Shown: positions 7,921-15,819 of the stretch, piece after piece
How the letters are laid out: every line of letters starts with the position of its first letter
How positions within the stretch are numbered: the first letter of the stretch is position 1
Assembly: GCA_964464465.1 (NCBI GenBank)
Contig: CAYXGF010000035.1
Location: 1-19,125, forward strand
Length of the DNA: 19,125 bases
DNA from: UBA940 sp964464465
GTDB lineage: Bacteria > Bacteroidota > Bacteroidia > Bacteroidales > Rikenellaceae
Direction: 5' to 3'
Translations under genes and position numbers: made by a program
The notes under the pieces: generated by a model
Told to the model about the DNA's origin: nothing
What the model saw: the letters and a program-made list of their open reading frames with translations, nothing else
Databases searched by the model: none

Positions 7921-9317
7921 CAAGAATTCTCACACAATCGGTTCTGATAGCCGTACTCTCTTTTTTCACAGGCTCCGCCGTCGCTCAGCAGCGCGTGGTG
8001 GCCGACAAGGTCGCGGCAGTCGTGGGCAGCTCGCCAATAATGTATTCTGAGGTCGTCGAACATGCCAGGAACATGGCCGAAGAGTACCGTTCGCAGGGAT
8101 ATACCTCGGAACGCGAGCCGCTCAGCGAAGCGCTCGAAAGCCTGATGTTGCAGAAGCTGCTCTACAACCAGGCGCTTCTGGACTCGGTAGAAATCAACCA
8201 GGGAGCCGTGTCGCAATATATGGAACCGATGATTCAGCAGCTCATAGATCAGGCCGGAGGCTCCGTCAAGACACTCGAAAAGCAGCAGGGCAAACCGATA
8301 TTCAAAATACGCGAGGAGCTGCGCTCGCAAATCGAAGAGATGCTCTATGCCGACGAGATGCGCCGGACAATCGAGAACAAAATCAAGATTACCCCCGGCG
8401 AGGTCGACAAGTTCTTCAAACGCATACACAAGGACTCTCTTCCGCTGATTCCGGAGCAGTACACCTACGCGCAAATCGTACTCTACCCAGCCTCGACGAA
8501 AGAGGCCAAACAGCGCACACGCGAACGACTGCTCGAACTGCGCGAAAGAATCATAGGCGGAGAGAGATTCGACATGCTCGCACGCATATACTCCGTATGT
8601 CCGTCGGCACGCGTTGGCGGAGAGATAGGTCCCAGCCCGCGGCAGCAGTTCCAGCCGACATTCGCCGACGCACTGGGCAAACTCTCCGTAGGGCAGATTT
8701 CTAATGTCGTGGAAACGATGGATGGTCTGCACATCATCCAGCTGCTCGAAAAGACCGCCGACGACAGATACCGATTCAGACATATTCTTCTGCGTCCGAC
8801 ATTCACCACGGACGAAATCGTCGAGACAATACAGCGGGCAGACAGCATAAGCGATGCCGTGCGCCGCGGGGATATGACATTCGCCCAGGCTGCGGCCCGA
8901 TACTCCGACGACGCATACTCCAAGAAGAACGGCGGCATAGTCTCCAACCACGACTACATGGAGGTCCAGCAGGAGATAGACCCCAGCAAGACGACGACAA
9001 AGTTCCTCAAAGAGGCCATCCTGCCTGACGAGCAACGTGTCCTGCGAAACTTGAAAGTAGGCGATATATCCCAGGCATTCCTTACCGAGGACCTGAAAAG
9101 AAACCCCATTGTGAAGACATTGCAGATGGTCGAAATCATCCCGACGCACGAGGCCGACATGACCAAGGACTACCTGATTCTGCAAGAGGCGGCCCTGTCG
9201 GAGAAGCAGAACAAAGAGTTCGAGAAGTGGGTGGACGGCAAGATAGACGGCATGTATGTCCGCATAGACCCCGCCTTCAAGAAAGAGAACTTCGAAAACG
9301 CACGCTGGTTCAAATAA
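7917..9317 (+). CDS. surA: SurA-like periplasmic peptidyl-prolyl isomerase chaperone
   Basis: This 466-aa exported chaperone has a signal peptide of about 23 residues (cleavage AVA|QQ). The SurA N-terminal domain (about 27-160) opens VVADKVAAVVGSSPIMYSEV. Parvulin domain 1 lies at about 180-278 (YTYAQIVLY, FDMLARIYS, GGEIGP, and a GLHIIQLLEK ending). A second, more divergent parvulin-like domain lies at about 284-408 (YRFRHILLRP, FAQAAARYSDD, KKNGGIV). SurA proteins bind unfolded outer-membrane beta-barrel proteins in the periplasm. The start ATG overlaps the previous stop by 4 nt, and the upstream in-frame extension is a shadow. It lies 10 nt before the OstA-like gene; E. coli also places surA next to lptD. 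Confidence 0.92.
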   Translation: MTRILTQSVLIAVLSFFTGSAVAQQRVVADKVAAVVGSSPIMYSEVVEHARNMAEEYRSQGYTSEREPLSEALESLMLQKLLYNQALLDSVEINQGAVSQYMEPMIQQLIDQAGGSVKTLEKQQGKPIFKIREELRSQIEEMLYADEMRRTIENKIKITPGEVDKFFKRIHKDSLPLIPEQYTYAQIVLYPASTKEAKQRTRERLLELRERIIGGERFDMLARIYSVCPSARVGGEIGPSPRQQFQPTFADALGKLSVGQISNVVETMDGLHIIQLLEKTADDRYRFRHILLRPTFTTDEIVETIQRADSISDAVRRGDMTFAQAAARYSDDAYSKKNGGIVSNHDYMEVQQEIDPSKTTTKFLKEAILPDEQRVLRNLKVGDISQAFLTEDLKRNPIVKTLQMVEIIPTHEADMTKDYLILQEAALSEKQNKEFEKWVDGKIDGMYVRIDPAFKKENFENARWFK

Positions 9318-9327
9318 CATCCGCAAC

Positions 9328-11991
9328 ATGTCAAAACGCACGCTGTTACTTCTCTGCACACTGTCGCTGCTGTGTCTTTCACTGTTCTCACGACAGGCCT
9401 CCGAGCCGCAGACACCGGGCAAACGCCTGATCGACATCAAGGCGGGAGTCATGTATCCCATAGATATCGCAGCCGACTCGACCGCAATATGCCTTACCGG
9501 CGACGTGGTGTTCTACCACAACGGTGCGGTGATAACCTGCGACAGCGCCGTAAGATACAGCGACAAGCACATGGAGTGTTTCCGGAATGTGATTATAAAC
9601 AAGGATTCGACCTATATCTACGGAGACCGGGCCGACTACAACGGCGACCTGAATATCGCCACCGTATACTCGCCCCTAATCAAAATCATGGACGGCGATG
9701 CGGTGATGTACACATACGACTTCAAGTTCAACACGCTGGACAACATCGGGCAATTCTCGGGCGGCGGCGTGCTGTACCAGGGCGACAATGTGATGGAGTC
9801 CGAAAGAGGCTACTACTATTCATCCACCCGTCGGGTAGTCTGCGTGGACAGGGTCGAGATACGCAATTCGGACTACCGCATGAAAAGCGACTCGCTGGTC
9901 TACGACATGAACGACAATACGGCCGAGTTCTTCACCCGAAGCTACATGTGGAACAATCAGAACGACATGCTGAGCGCCGACTGCGGAACCTACGACCGCG
10001 CCAGCGCGATATGCCACTTCACCTCGGATGCATACGTGCTCAGCGCCTACCGCGAGCTGTGGGCCGACACGCTCGAATACGACAACCGCATAAACGACAC
10101 CGAAGCCCGCGGCAATGTGCAGATTCTGGAAAGCGAACAGAAAAGCATGGCTTTCGGGGACTTCGCCCGATACACCGGAGCACGCGGAGAGACAATACTC
10201 ACACGCGACCCCTCAATACTGAATTTCGACAAGAAACAGAACGCCGGCGATACGCTTTTCATGCGGGCCGACACCATCTACATGTTCGTCATATACCCTT
10301 CGGACTCCATGGACTCGCTCCGAAGCGAAGCGGAAAAAGCCGTCGACAGGTTCGCGCATCTCAAATGGCTCGATACACTGGACTCCGTCCGCAGAATCTT
10401 CCTGGCCGACTCCATTAGAACCGAATACCAGGCCATGCAGCACATATCGGACTCGCTGTCCGCCGCTGCCGACAGCTCGATTGCAGAAATCATCGCCCGT
10501 CTGATGCCTGCGGCAAAGAAAGATTCCGTACATAGCGACTCGGTTCCAGGACCCGGCATAATACCTCCGGACAGCATCTCGCGCGACTCCATACAGCAGG
10601 ACAACGCTTCCGCAGATGAAATCGCGGACCGGCTGCCGGTTCAGGAGGAACACGACACCGTCCGCAGCGACTCGGCTGCAAAACCGGCAATACTTCCGGC
10701 CGACAGCATCTCCGGTGAACCAATACGTCCGGACAGCAGCATGTCCACTACCATACAAACGGACAGCACTGCGGAAAAAATCACAGCAGTAGAACCGTCC
10801 GCACCCGATATCGACTCGCTCATCCCGCCGCAGGTACGGCAGTGGCGTCTGCAAGCCGAATCATTGAAACGGACCGCCGACAGTCTGCAAACCGTCGAAC
10901 AGTACCTGCGCCCGCTGCTACCCGTAATCCAGGCGCCTGAAATCAAGGCCGATTCCGTTGCGGCAGCCGACACACTGAGAAGCGATACGACCAAGGTGCT
11001 ATCCGCCAAACAGCTGAAACGGATGGAAAAGCAGCGCCGCAAGGAGAAGAAGCTGGAAGAGAAACGTCTTAAACGGCAGCTCCGTGAGGAAAAAAGAAAA
11101 GAACGTCTCGCCCGACGTGGAATAGAATACGGCCTGCCTCAAAAAGCCGACAGCACGCTTGCGGACAGCATACCCCCTATATTGAGCGATTCGCTGCTCA
11201 ATGTCGCGGCACAGGAGCCAGACGTTGAAGCTGTCGACACCATAACCCGTATCATACGCGGCTGGCACAACGTCAGGATGTACCGCAAGGATATGCAGGC
11301 CGTGGCCGACTCCATGGTCGTTCTGTCCGCGGACTCTACCCTGCACCTGTACATCGAACCGGTCATATGGAGCGGAGAGAACCAGATTACATCCGAGACC
11401 GTCGACATGTTTACGACAGGGCAGGCTCTCGACCGGGCAGAATTCATCGGCAACCCCATCATGAGTTCCAAACTCGACTCCGTGCACTACAACCAGGTGG
11501 CGGGGAAAACCATGCTTGCCAGATTCCGGGACGGAGAACTCGTCCGCAACGATGTGAACGGCAACGCCCAGGCCATATATTACTTGCAGGAGGATGACGA
11601 CCCCGCGCTGCTTGCCCTGCTGGTTATAACATGCTCGAACATGACATTCGAGTTCGAAGACCAGTTCGTATCCTACATAACGCCGCGCGTAAGTCTCGAA
11701 TGGCATATGTATCCGATGGACAAGATTCCGGCCGACCAGCCTCTGACACTAAGCTGGTTCAAATGGGAGGCGCAGCGCAGACCGTCCCGTCAGGATGTCT
11801 TCTCACGCACGCTGGTCAGAGACTCTCAGCGCGAACAATACGAGAATATAGGCAAGCCCAAGTTCTCGATATCGAAGAAAATCGACTCCCGGCGAAAACG
11901 GCTAATCGAAAACGGCATCTGGGCCGACAGAACAGACCCGCTACCGGCACATGCCATAGATTACATCCGAACGATTTCCGTTTCCGAATAA
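9328..11991 (+). CDS. OstA/LptA-like outer-membrane biogenesis protein
   Basis: This 887-aa exported protein has a signal peptide (about 1-22). The N-terminal OstA/LptA-type beta region (about 35-320) shows repeating units such as LTGDVVFYHNGAVITCDSA and RGNVQILESEQKS. Such domains form the periplasmic LPS bridge in the Lpt system. A second conserved region at about 640-790 (GWHNVRMYRKDMQAVADSM, then AEFIGNPIMSSKLDSVHYN) is of the same general kind. Between them, 325-640 is a low-complexity Asp-Ser-rich stretch with an internal repeat and a strongly basic, probably helical segment (557-600). No C-terminal LptD barrel is visible. It is the last gene of the argF-to-ostA run and ends at a strong terminator. 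A role in LPS or lipid export is inferred from the family. Confidence 0.85.
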   Translation: MSKRTLLLLCTLSLLCLSLFSRQASEPQTPGKRLIDIKAGVMYPIDIAADSTAICLTGDVVFYHNGAVITCDSAVRYSDKHMECFRNVIINKDSTYIYGDRADYNGDLNIATVYSPLIKIMDGDAVMYTYDFKFNTLDNIGQFSGGGVLYQGDNVMESERGYYYSSTRRVVCVDRVEIRNSDYRMKSDSLVYDMNDNTAEFFTRSYMWNNQNDMLSADCGTYDRASAICHFTSDAYVLSAYRELWADTLEYDNRINDTEARGNVQILESEQKSMAFGDFARYTGARGETILTRDPSILNFDKKQNAGDTLFMRADTIYMFVIYPSDSMDSLRSEAEKAVDRFAHLKWLDTLDSVRRIFLADSIRTEYQAMQHISDSLSAAADSSIAEIIARLMPAAKKDSVHSDSVPGPGIIPPDSISRDSIQQDNASADEIADRLPVQEEHDTVRSDSAAKPAILPADSISGEPIRPDSSMSTTIQTDSTAEKITAVEPSAPDIDSLIPPQVRQWRLQAESLKRTADSLQTVEQYLRPLLPVIQAPEIKADSVAAADTLRSDTTKVLSAKQLKRMEKQRRKEKKLEEKRLKRQLREEKRKERLARRGIEYGLPQKADSTLADSIPPILSDSLLNVAAQEPDVEAVDTITRIIRGWHNVRMYRKDMQAVADSMVVLSADSTLHLYIEPVIWSGENQITSETVDMFTTGQALDRAEFIGNPIMSSKLDSVHYNQVAGKTMLARFRDGELVRNDVNGNAQAIYYLQEDDDPALLALLVITCSNMTFEFEDQFVSYITPRVSLEWHMYPMDKIPADQPLTLSWFKWEAQRRPSRQDVFSRTLVRDSQREQYENIGKPKFSISKKIDSRRKRLIENGIWADRTDPLPAHAIDYIRTISVSE
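10522..10734 (+). repeat. Imperfect in-frame tandem repeat, 44-codon period
   Basis: Codons 399-425 and 443-469 of the OstA-like gene encode related peptides: DSVHSDS..PGIIPPDSIS and DTVRSDS..PAILPADSIS. With an exact offset of 44 residues (132 bp), 14 of 27 aligned residues are identical. The copies have diverged at DNA level, so the duplication is old. It lies in the low-complexity linker. Confidence 0.65.
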
Positions 11992-12000
11992 TGCGATATG

Positions 12001-12031
12001 AAAAGCGGCTTGTCAGAAGCCGCTTTTTTTT
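12001..12031 (+). terminator. Terminator of the argF-ostA operon
   Basis: An 11-bp perfect stem (12001-12011 with 12017-12027) with a GTCAG loop is followed by T to 12031 (eight consecutive T from 12024). It starts 10 nt after the OstA-like stop. Confidence 0.92.
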
Positions 12032-12289
12032 GCGGCAGACCCTGCGGAAGAAATCGTCGGCTCCTATCAGCCATGCGCCCCACAGTAGCGCGCAGGCCGC
12101 AGTCTGCATGGAGAGCAACAACAAACATCCGCGGGGAGAGACAACCATCCCGCGCAATCCTTTTGGCCTTGGGCAAGTCCCCCAAACGCCTCAAAGCCAT
12201 ACTGATTACAAAGCCGTTTCCGAACCGATGCTGTTGACAGGCGGCATAAAACCGCAAACAGGCCAACCCGTGCACCCGGCATAGCCAAA
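12032..12289. other. Intergenic stretch without recognisable gene
   Basis: These 258 bp lie between the terminators of two convergent units. Open frames exist on both strands but all are arginine-rich or run through one of the hairpins. I see no TAnnTTTG promoter box, no recognisable RNA fold and no known protein motif. It may be a decayed gene or plain spacer. Confidence 0.6.
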
Positions 12290-12331
12290 TAAAAAACGGC
12301 AGAAAGACATAATATGATGTCTTCCTGCCGT
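12290..12331 (-). terminator. Terminator of efp
   Basis: A long hairpin (12296-12310 with 12317-12331, one internal mismatch, 6-nt loop) is followed on the minus strand by TTTTTT (12290-12295). It lies 23 nt after the efp stop. Confidence 0.9.
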
Positions 12332-12354
12332 CATGTTGCGCTGACGCAGTCCGC

Positions 12355-12921
12355 CTACTTGATGCGCTCGTAGTATTCGCGGGTACGGGTATCGACGCGA
12401 ATCTTGTCGCCGGTATTGATGAACAAAGGCACACGTACCGTGGCTCCGGTATTCACGGTAGCGGGTTTGAGCGAGTTGGTGGAAGCCGTATCGCCCTTGA
12501 TTCCCGGTTCGGTGTAAGTCACCTCCATGTCCACGATAGGAGGAAGTTCGGCTGTCAGAGCCGTCTCCTTCTCGGTGTGGAACATCACTTCGAGAATCTG
12601 GCCGTCGACCATCAAATCCGCATTGAGAATCATATCGCGCGGAATGGTGATTTCCTCGAAAGTCTCGGTGTGCATGAGATGCACGCCCAAATCATCCTCG
12701 TAGGTGAACTGGTACGGGCGACGCTCCACACGTACAGGTTCGATTTTTTCGCCGGCCGAGAAAGTATTTTCGAGCACACGGCCGTTTTCGAGATTTTTGA
12801 GTTTGGTGCGCACGAAAGCAGGACCCTTTCCAGGTTTCACATGCTGGAAATCCACTATCGAGAAAGTTTTACCGTTGTACTCTATGCACATGCCGATTTT
12901 TATATCCGCTGTTGTTGCCAT
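12355..12921 (-). CDS. efp: Translation elongation factor P
   Basis: This 188-aa cytoplasmic protein binds the ribosome between the P and E sites and relieves stalling at consecutive prolines. The N-terminal KOW-like domain carries the loop HVKPGKGPAF with Lys32 at the tip, the residue that many bacteria modify. Two OB-type domains follow, ending GDKIRVDTRTREYYERI as expected. The length is standard. No EpmA/EpmB-like modification gene is nearby. It is transcribed from its own very clear promoter (12961-12991) with a leader of about 35 nt and ends at 12290-12331. Confidence 0.97.
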   Translation of the reverse strand: MATTADIKIGMCIEYNGKTFSIVDFQHVKPGKGPAFVRTKLKNLENGRVLENTFSAGEKIEPVRVERRPYQFTYEDDLGVHLMHTETFEEITIPRDMILNADLMVDGQILEVMFHTEKETALTAELPPIVDMEVTYTEPGIKGDTASTNSLKPATVNTGATVRVPLFINTGDKIRVDTRTREYYERIK

Positions 12922-12960
12922 AATCTATTATTTTAGTAATTTCAGAATTTACGATTTGCG

Positions 12961-12991
12961 CAAAGTTAATATTTTCCCGTCTAATTTCAAA
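12961..12991 (-). promoter_or_regulatory. efp promoter, perfect Bacteroidota consensus
   Basis: On the minus strand TTTG (12988-12991), exactly 19 bp, then TAACTTTG (12961-12968) reproduces the full TTTG-N19-TAnnTTTG consensus. The box begins only 20 bp past the stop of the upstream deacetylase gene. Confidence 0.88.
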
Positions 12992-13011
12992 ATAGGTTCT
13001 GCCGCAAGACG

Positions 13012-13623
13012 CTACCACAGTTCCAGCGTCTCGCTTCTCAGTCCGCACTGCTGCATATAGCTGAGTGTGCGGGGAAGCGCGAAATGCATGTTTTTGAACG
13101 CCTTCACAGAGTCATGGAACACGATTATCGAACCGTTGCCGATATGCCGTGTAACGTTTTTCAGACACATGCGCGGCGACAGTCGCTGGTTGTAATCCCG
13201 GCTTATGATATTGGCCATCACTATCCTGTATCTCTGAGAGAGCTCCCGCAACTGCGCCGGCGTGATACGTCCGTACGGAGGCCGCATCAGGTCGGTGTGC
13301 AGAAACTGGTTGGCGAAATCCACATCCTCCACATAACGTTCCAAGCTCATCTCCCACCCTTTCTGATGGCTGTACGTGTGATTTCCCAATTTGTGGCCGT
13401 GCTCCACGATAGCCTGCACGAGGTCCGGATACATCTCGGCATTCTTGCCCAGACAGAAAAACGTGGCCTTGGCATCATACTTGTCGAGCTGTGCAAGTAT
13501 CCACTCCGTAACTCCGGGTGTCGGTCCGTCGTCGAACGTGAGATACACACAGTCGCTGCCTTCGATACTCCATATGATGTCCGGCAGCAGACGGCGGATT
13601 ATCCCCGATGGTTTGATAAGCAT
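13012..13623 (-). CDS. NodB-type polysaccharide deacetylase
   Basis: This 203-aa carbohydrate esterase family 4 (NodB homology) protein belongs to a family that removes N- or O-acetyl groups from peptidoglycan or other glycans with a divalent metal. Motif 1 TFDDGP is at 29-34 (Asp31 likely base, Asp32 metal). Motif 2 HTYSH is at 82-86 (two metal His). Motif 3 RPPYG is at 114-118. Motif 5 IVFHDS has His170. Motif 4 is less typical (NIISRDY near 139-144). No signal peptide is evident, so the protein may be cytoplasmic or exported non-classically; the substrate is unknown. I see no terminator between it and efp, so readthrough is likely. Confidence 0.92.
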   Translation of the reverse strand: MLIKPSGIIRRLLPDIIWSIEGSDCVYLTFDDGPTPGVTEWILAQLDKYDAKATFFCLGKNAEMYPDLVQAIVEHGHKLGNHTYSHQKGWEMSLERYVEDVDFANQFLHTDLMRPPYGRITPAQLRELSQRYRIVMANIISRDYNQRLSPRMCLKNVTRHIGNGSIIVFHDSVKAFKNMHFALPRTLSYMQQCGLRSETLELW

Positions 13624-13642
13624 GTTCGGTAGAGATTATCCG

Positions 13643-13674
13643 CAAATTTAATTATACGCGCCATTATTTGCAAA
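13643..13674 (-). promoter_or_regulatory. Promoter of the deacetylase gene
   Basis: On the minus strand TTTG (13671-13674), 20 bp, then TAAATTTG (13643-13650). The -33 box abuts that of the divergent promoter on the other strand. Confidence 0.78.
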
Positions 13675-13698
13675 TTAACACTAATTTGAATAGTTTTG
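13667..13698 (+). promoter_or_regulatory. Promoter of the DUF4837 gene
   Basis: TTTG (13667-13670), 20 bp, then TAGTTTTG (13691-13698). The predicted start near 13703 leaves a leader of about 15 nt to the ATG at 13719 and rules out the in-frame ATG at 13668. Confidence 0.78.
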
Positions 13699-13718
13699 CC
13701 TTAAACAATCAACGGATT

Positions 13719-14711
13719 ATGAAAAACATAGCTGTCATCCTTACCGCTTTTGCCGCCGCTCTGCTCTGTACCGGATGCTCGGACGGCTCCGACAACAGCC
13801 ATAAAGCCGGCTCGCAAGGCGCCGCATACGAGGTCGTCACCGTTTGCAGCACATCTGCCTGGGACGGTCACACGGGGGACACCCTGCGCAGCATAATGCT
13901 CGAACCCGTCCCCATGCTCAATCAGACCGAACCGCATTTCGACCTGCTGAGAGTCGCTCCCGGCTCATTTTCCGGACTCGTGCAGAAGCACCGCAACATA
14001 CTGATACTCAACATAGGCGAGAAATTCGGGAGTCCCGACATAAAAGTCATGCGCGATGTCTATGCCAAAGGACAGACAGTGGTCCAGATTTCGGCCCCCA
14101 CACCGTCAGCGATGACCTCACTGCTGGACAGCTGCCGGACAGAGATTCCGGACTATTTCGAGACGGCGGAAATAGCTCGCGACAGGGAGAACGCAGCCCG
14201 TTTCGGTGAAAAGAGCATCAACGAAGCGATAGCGCGCACATTCGGCATAAGCCTCAACATACCCGCAGGCTACAAAATCCGCAACGCACAGCAGGACTTC
14301 ATGTGGATTTCATACGAGATGCCAACTTCCAGCCAGGGTATCATAATATACACCTATCCGTATACCGGACAGGATGACTTCACGCTCGAAAACATCCTCG
14401 GCAAACGCAACTCATTCGCAAAACGCATTCCCGGACCGTCCGACGGCTCGTTCATGACAACGGTCGAGGACGCCACGATAGAGTACCGAATCATAAACGA
14501 ACGTCCCTGGGCGCAGGTACGCGGTTTCTGGGACGTGGAGGGCGATTTCATGGGCGGACCGTTCACAAGTTTCACCACAGTGGACGCAGCATCGGACAGA
14601 GTGATATGCCTCGACTTCTATGTCTATTCACCGCAACTGCCCAAACGAAACTACATGCGCGCCCTCGAACACATAGTGTACTCATATTCCGACGCAAAAA
14701 AACAGGACTGA
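13719..14711 (+). CDS. DUF4837 family lipoprotein
   Basis: This is a 330-aa predicted lipoprotein: MKNIAVILTAF hydrophobic leader, lipobox CTGC with the lipidated Cys at 20, then a Ser/Asp-rich tether. The DUF4837 signature region lies in the second half: FMWISYEMP (194-202), a Gly/Tyr-rich stretch, ERPWAQVRGFWDVEGDFMGG (261-280) and LPKRNYMRALE (307-317). The family is largely restricted to Bacteroidota and has no assigned function. The start at 13719 was chosen because it begins the signal peptide and lies just after the promoter; the longer frame from 13668 would start within the -33 region. It is a single-gene unit ending at a bidirectional terminator. Confidence 0.87.
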   Translation: MKNIAVILTAFAAALLCTGCSDGSDNSHKAGSQGAAYEVVTVCSTSAWDGHTGDTLRSIMLEPVPMLNQTEPHFDLLRVAPGSFSGLVQKHRNILILNIGEKFGSPDIKVMRDVYAKGQTVVQISAPTPSAMTSLLDSCRTEIPDYFETAEIARDRENAARFGEKSINEAIARTFGISLNIPAGYKIRNAQQDFMWISYEMPTSSQGIIIYTYPYTGQDDFTLENILGKRNSFAKRIPGPSDGSFMTTVEDATIEYRIINERPWAQVRGFWDVEGDFMGGPFTSFTTVDAASDRVICLDFYVYSPQLPKRNYMRALEHIVYSYSDAKKQD

Positions 14712-14730
14712 AATATATCTTACCTGACAG

Positions 14731-14764
14731 AAAAAAACGCCGCACTGCCGATGCGGCGTTTTTT
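14731..14764. terminator. Bidirectional terminator between convergent genes
   Basis: An 8-bp GC-rich stem (ACGCCGCA 14737-14744 with TGCGGCGT 14752-14759) is flanked by an A run at 14731-14737 and a T run to 14764, so it works both ways. It serves the DUF4837 gene (+) and the DUF4435 gene (-). Confidence 0.92.
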
Positions 14765-14787
14765 CATGCGACGTATGCGGAAGTGCC

Positions 14788-15810
14788 CTAACGGGTCAGA
14801 GAGAAGACGTAACGCTGCAAATCCTCTTTCAGACGTCTGTACAGGAAGCACTCCTTGTAATCCTGATTGTCGAGCAGCACATCGCGTATGCTGCGCAGAG
14901 AATTTCTGTAATTGCTTATCTCATTGTTCAAAGCAACACCCTGCCGCGCCGAGGATGAAATCATCCCGGTGGTCATCAGCCTGAGCTTGTCGCACACGGC
15001 GCCCAGCATAATCATCACCACATTGTCCATCAGCGTGTGCCCGTGCATGTAAAGGTACGTATTGTCCGGAAACAAATCGTACTGCTGCAAATCGCGCCCG
15101 AAAGCCGCCACAGCCGCCACATGCTGCGGATAGTTCGTTTTCAGACTCTGCATGCGCCGCTCCACCTGCCGGCCGAGCCATTCGAGCGTCTGCGCTCCTC
15201 CGCCCTCCACTTCCAGGTAGTTCAGCTTGACGCTGCTCTTGAAATCGGCCAGCGTGAGCATGTTCTCCGATGCCTGCGAAGCGGAATAGGAATACCACAG
15301 GAACAGCGGATAGATAATCTGCGAATAGCGTGCGAGAAACGTCTCGAAATCGAATATGCGGGTGTCGTTCTTCGTGGCCTTGGCACATACATTGCGCAGC
15401 GACGGCGCGTAACACAGATAGTTTTCCGTAGCGTAGGTGTACGTATGGAACATGAAACGCGAACCGTTGACCGTACGCGACTGGGCCGTAGACTGACCGA
15501 AAATATAATCGAAATCGCTGTCGACGCACAGTATAAGCTCCTCGCAACTGTCGCCGACCATGTTGAGCAGCACCTTCTTGCCTTTCGCCAAATCCGCCCG
15601 GACAGGCACCGACACCTCGAACGTCAGCTGCCGGCTCTCGAAATCGTCCAGTATTCCGCGCCAGAACGCGACATCCTCATACCCTTCAACAAAGGCGCGC
15701 ACCAGCCTCTGCCCCGGCAGCAGCGGCAGACGAGACGGCTGTGCGTTGCCGAGATTATGCTCCCAGTCGGGAAGGCGATACAATCTGTTTATGTTCCTGT
15801 ATTTTCTCAT
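14788..15810 (-). CDS. DUF4435 domain protein, TOPRIM-like
   Basis: This protein is 340 aa from the ATG at 15808-15810. The features fit DUF4435, a family with a TOPRIM-like fold related to OLD nucleases: FVEGYEDVAFWRGI (40-53) with Glu42 and Asp46, then LCVDSDFDY (94-102) with a DxD pair at 97-99, and a conserved YATENYL (126-132). TOPRIM domains hold Mg2+ with such a Glu plus DxD for nicking or primase chemistry; catalysis here is inferred. In many genomes DUF4435 sits beside an AAA ATPase gene, but none is here. An in-frame ATG at 15864 would lengthen the protein by 18 residues but lies upstream of the likely promoter. With the shorter start the leader would be only about 5 nt. Confidence 0.75.
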   Translation of the reverse strand: MRKYRNINRLYRLPDWEHNLGNAQPSRLPLLPGQRLVRAFVEGYEDVAFWRGILDDFESRQLTFEVSVPVRADLAKGKKVLLNMVGDSCEELILCVDSDFDYIFGQSTAQSRTVNGSRFMFHTYTYATENYLCYAPSLRNVCAKATKNDTRIFDFETFLARYSQIIYPLFLWYSYSASQASENMLTLADFKSSVKLNYLEVEGGGAQTLEWLGRQVERRMQSLKTNYPQHVAAVAAFGRDLQQYDLFPDNTYLYMHGHTLMDNVVMIMLGAVCDKLRLMTTGMISSSARQGVALNNEISNYRNSLRSIRDVLLDNQDYKECFLYRRLKEDLQRYVFSLTR

Positions 15811-15819
15811 GACCGGATA

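Noticed and set aside
7896..9461. Long - strand open frame of 521 codons
   Set aside because: It is antisense to surA, which has clear SurA and parvulin motifs; the composition is that of a shadow frame.
11961..12434. - strand open frame of 157 codons across the gap after the OstA-like gene
   Set aside because: It runs through two strong terminator hairpins and into efp, has no promoter box and no recognisable domain.
12832..12850. parS-like GTTTCAC...GGAAA within efp
   Set aside because: It lacks the CACGTG core and symmetry of parS and encodes the conserved EF-P loop, so the resemblance is chance.
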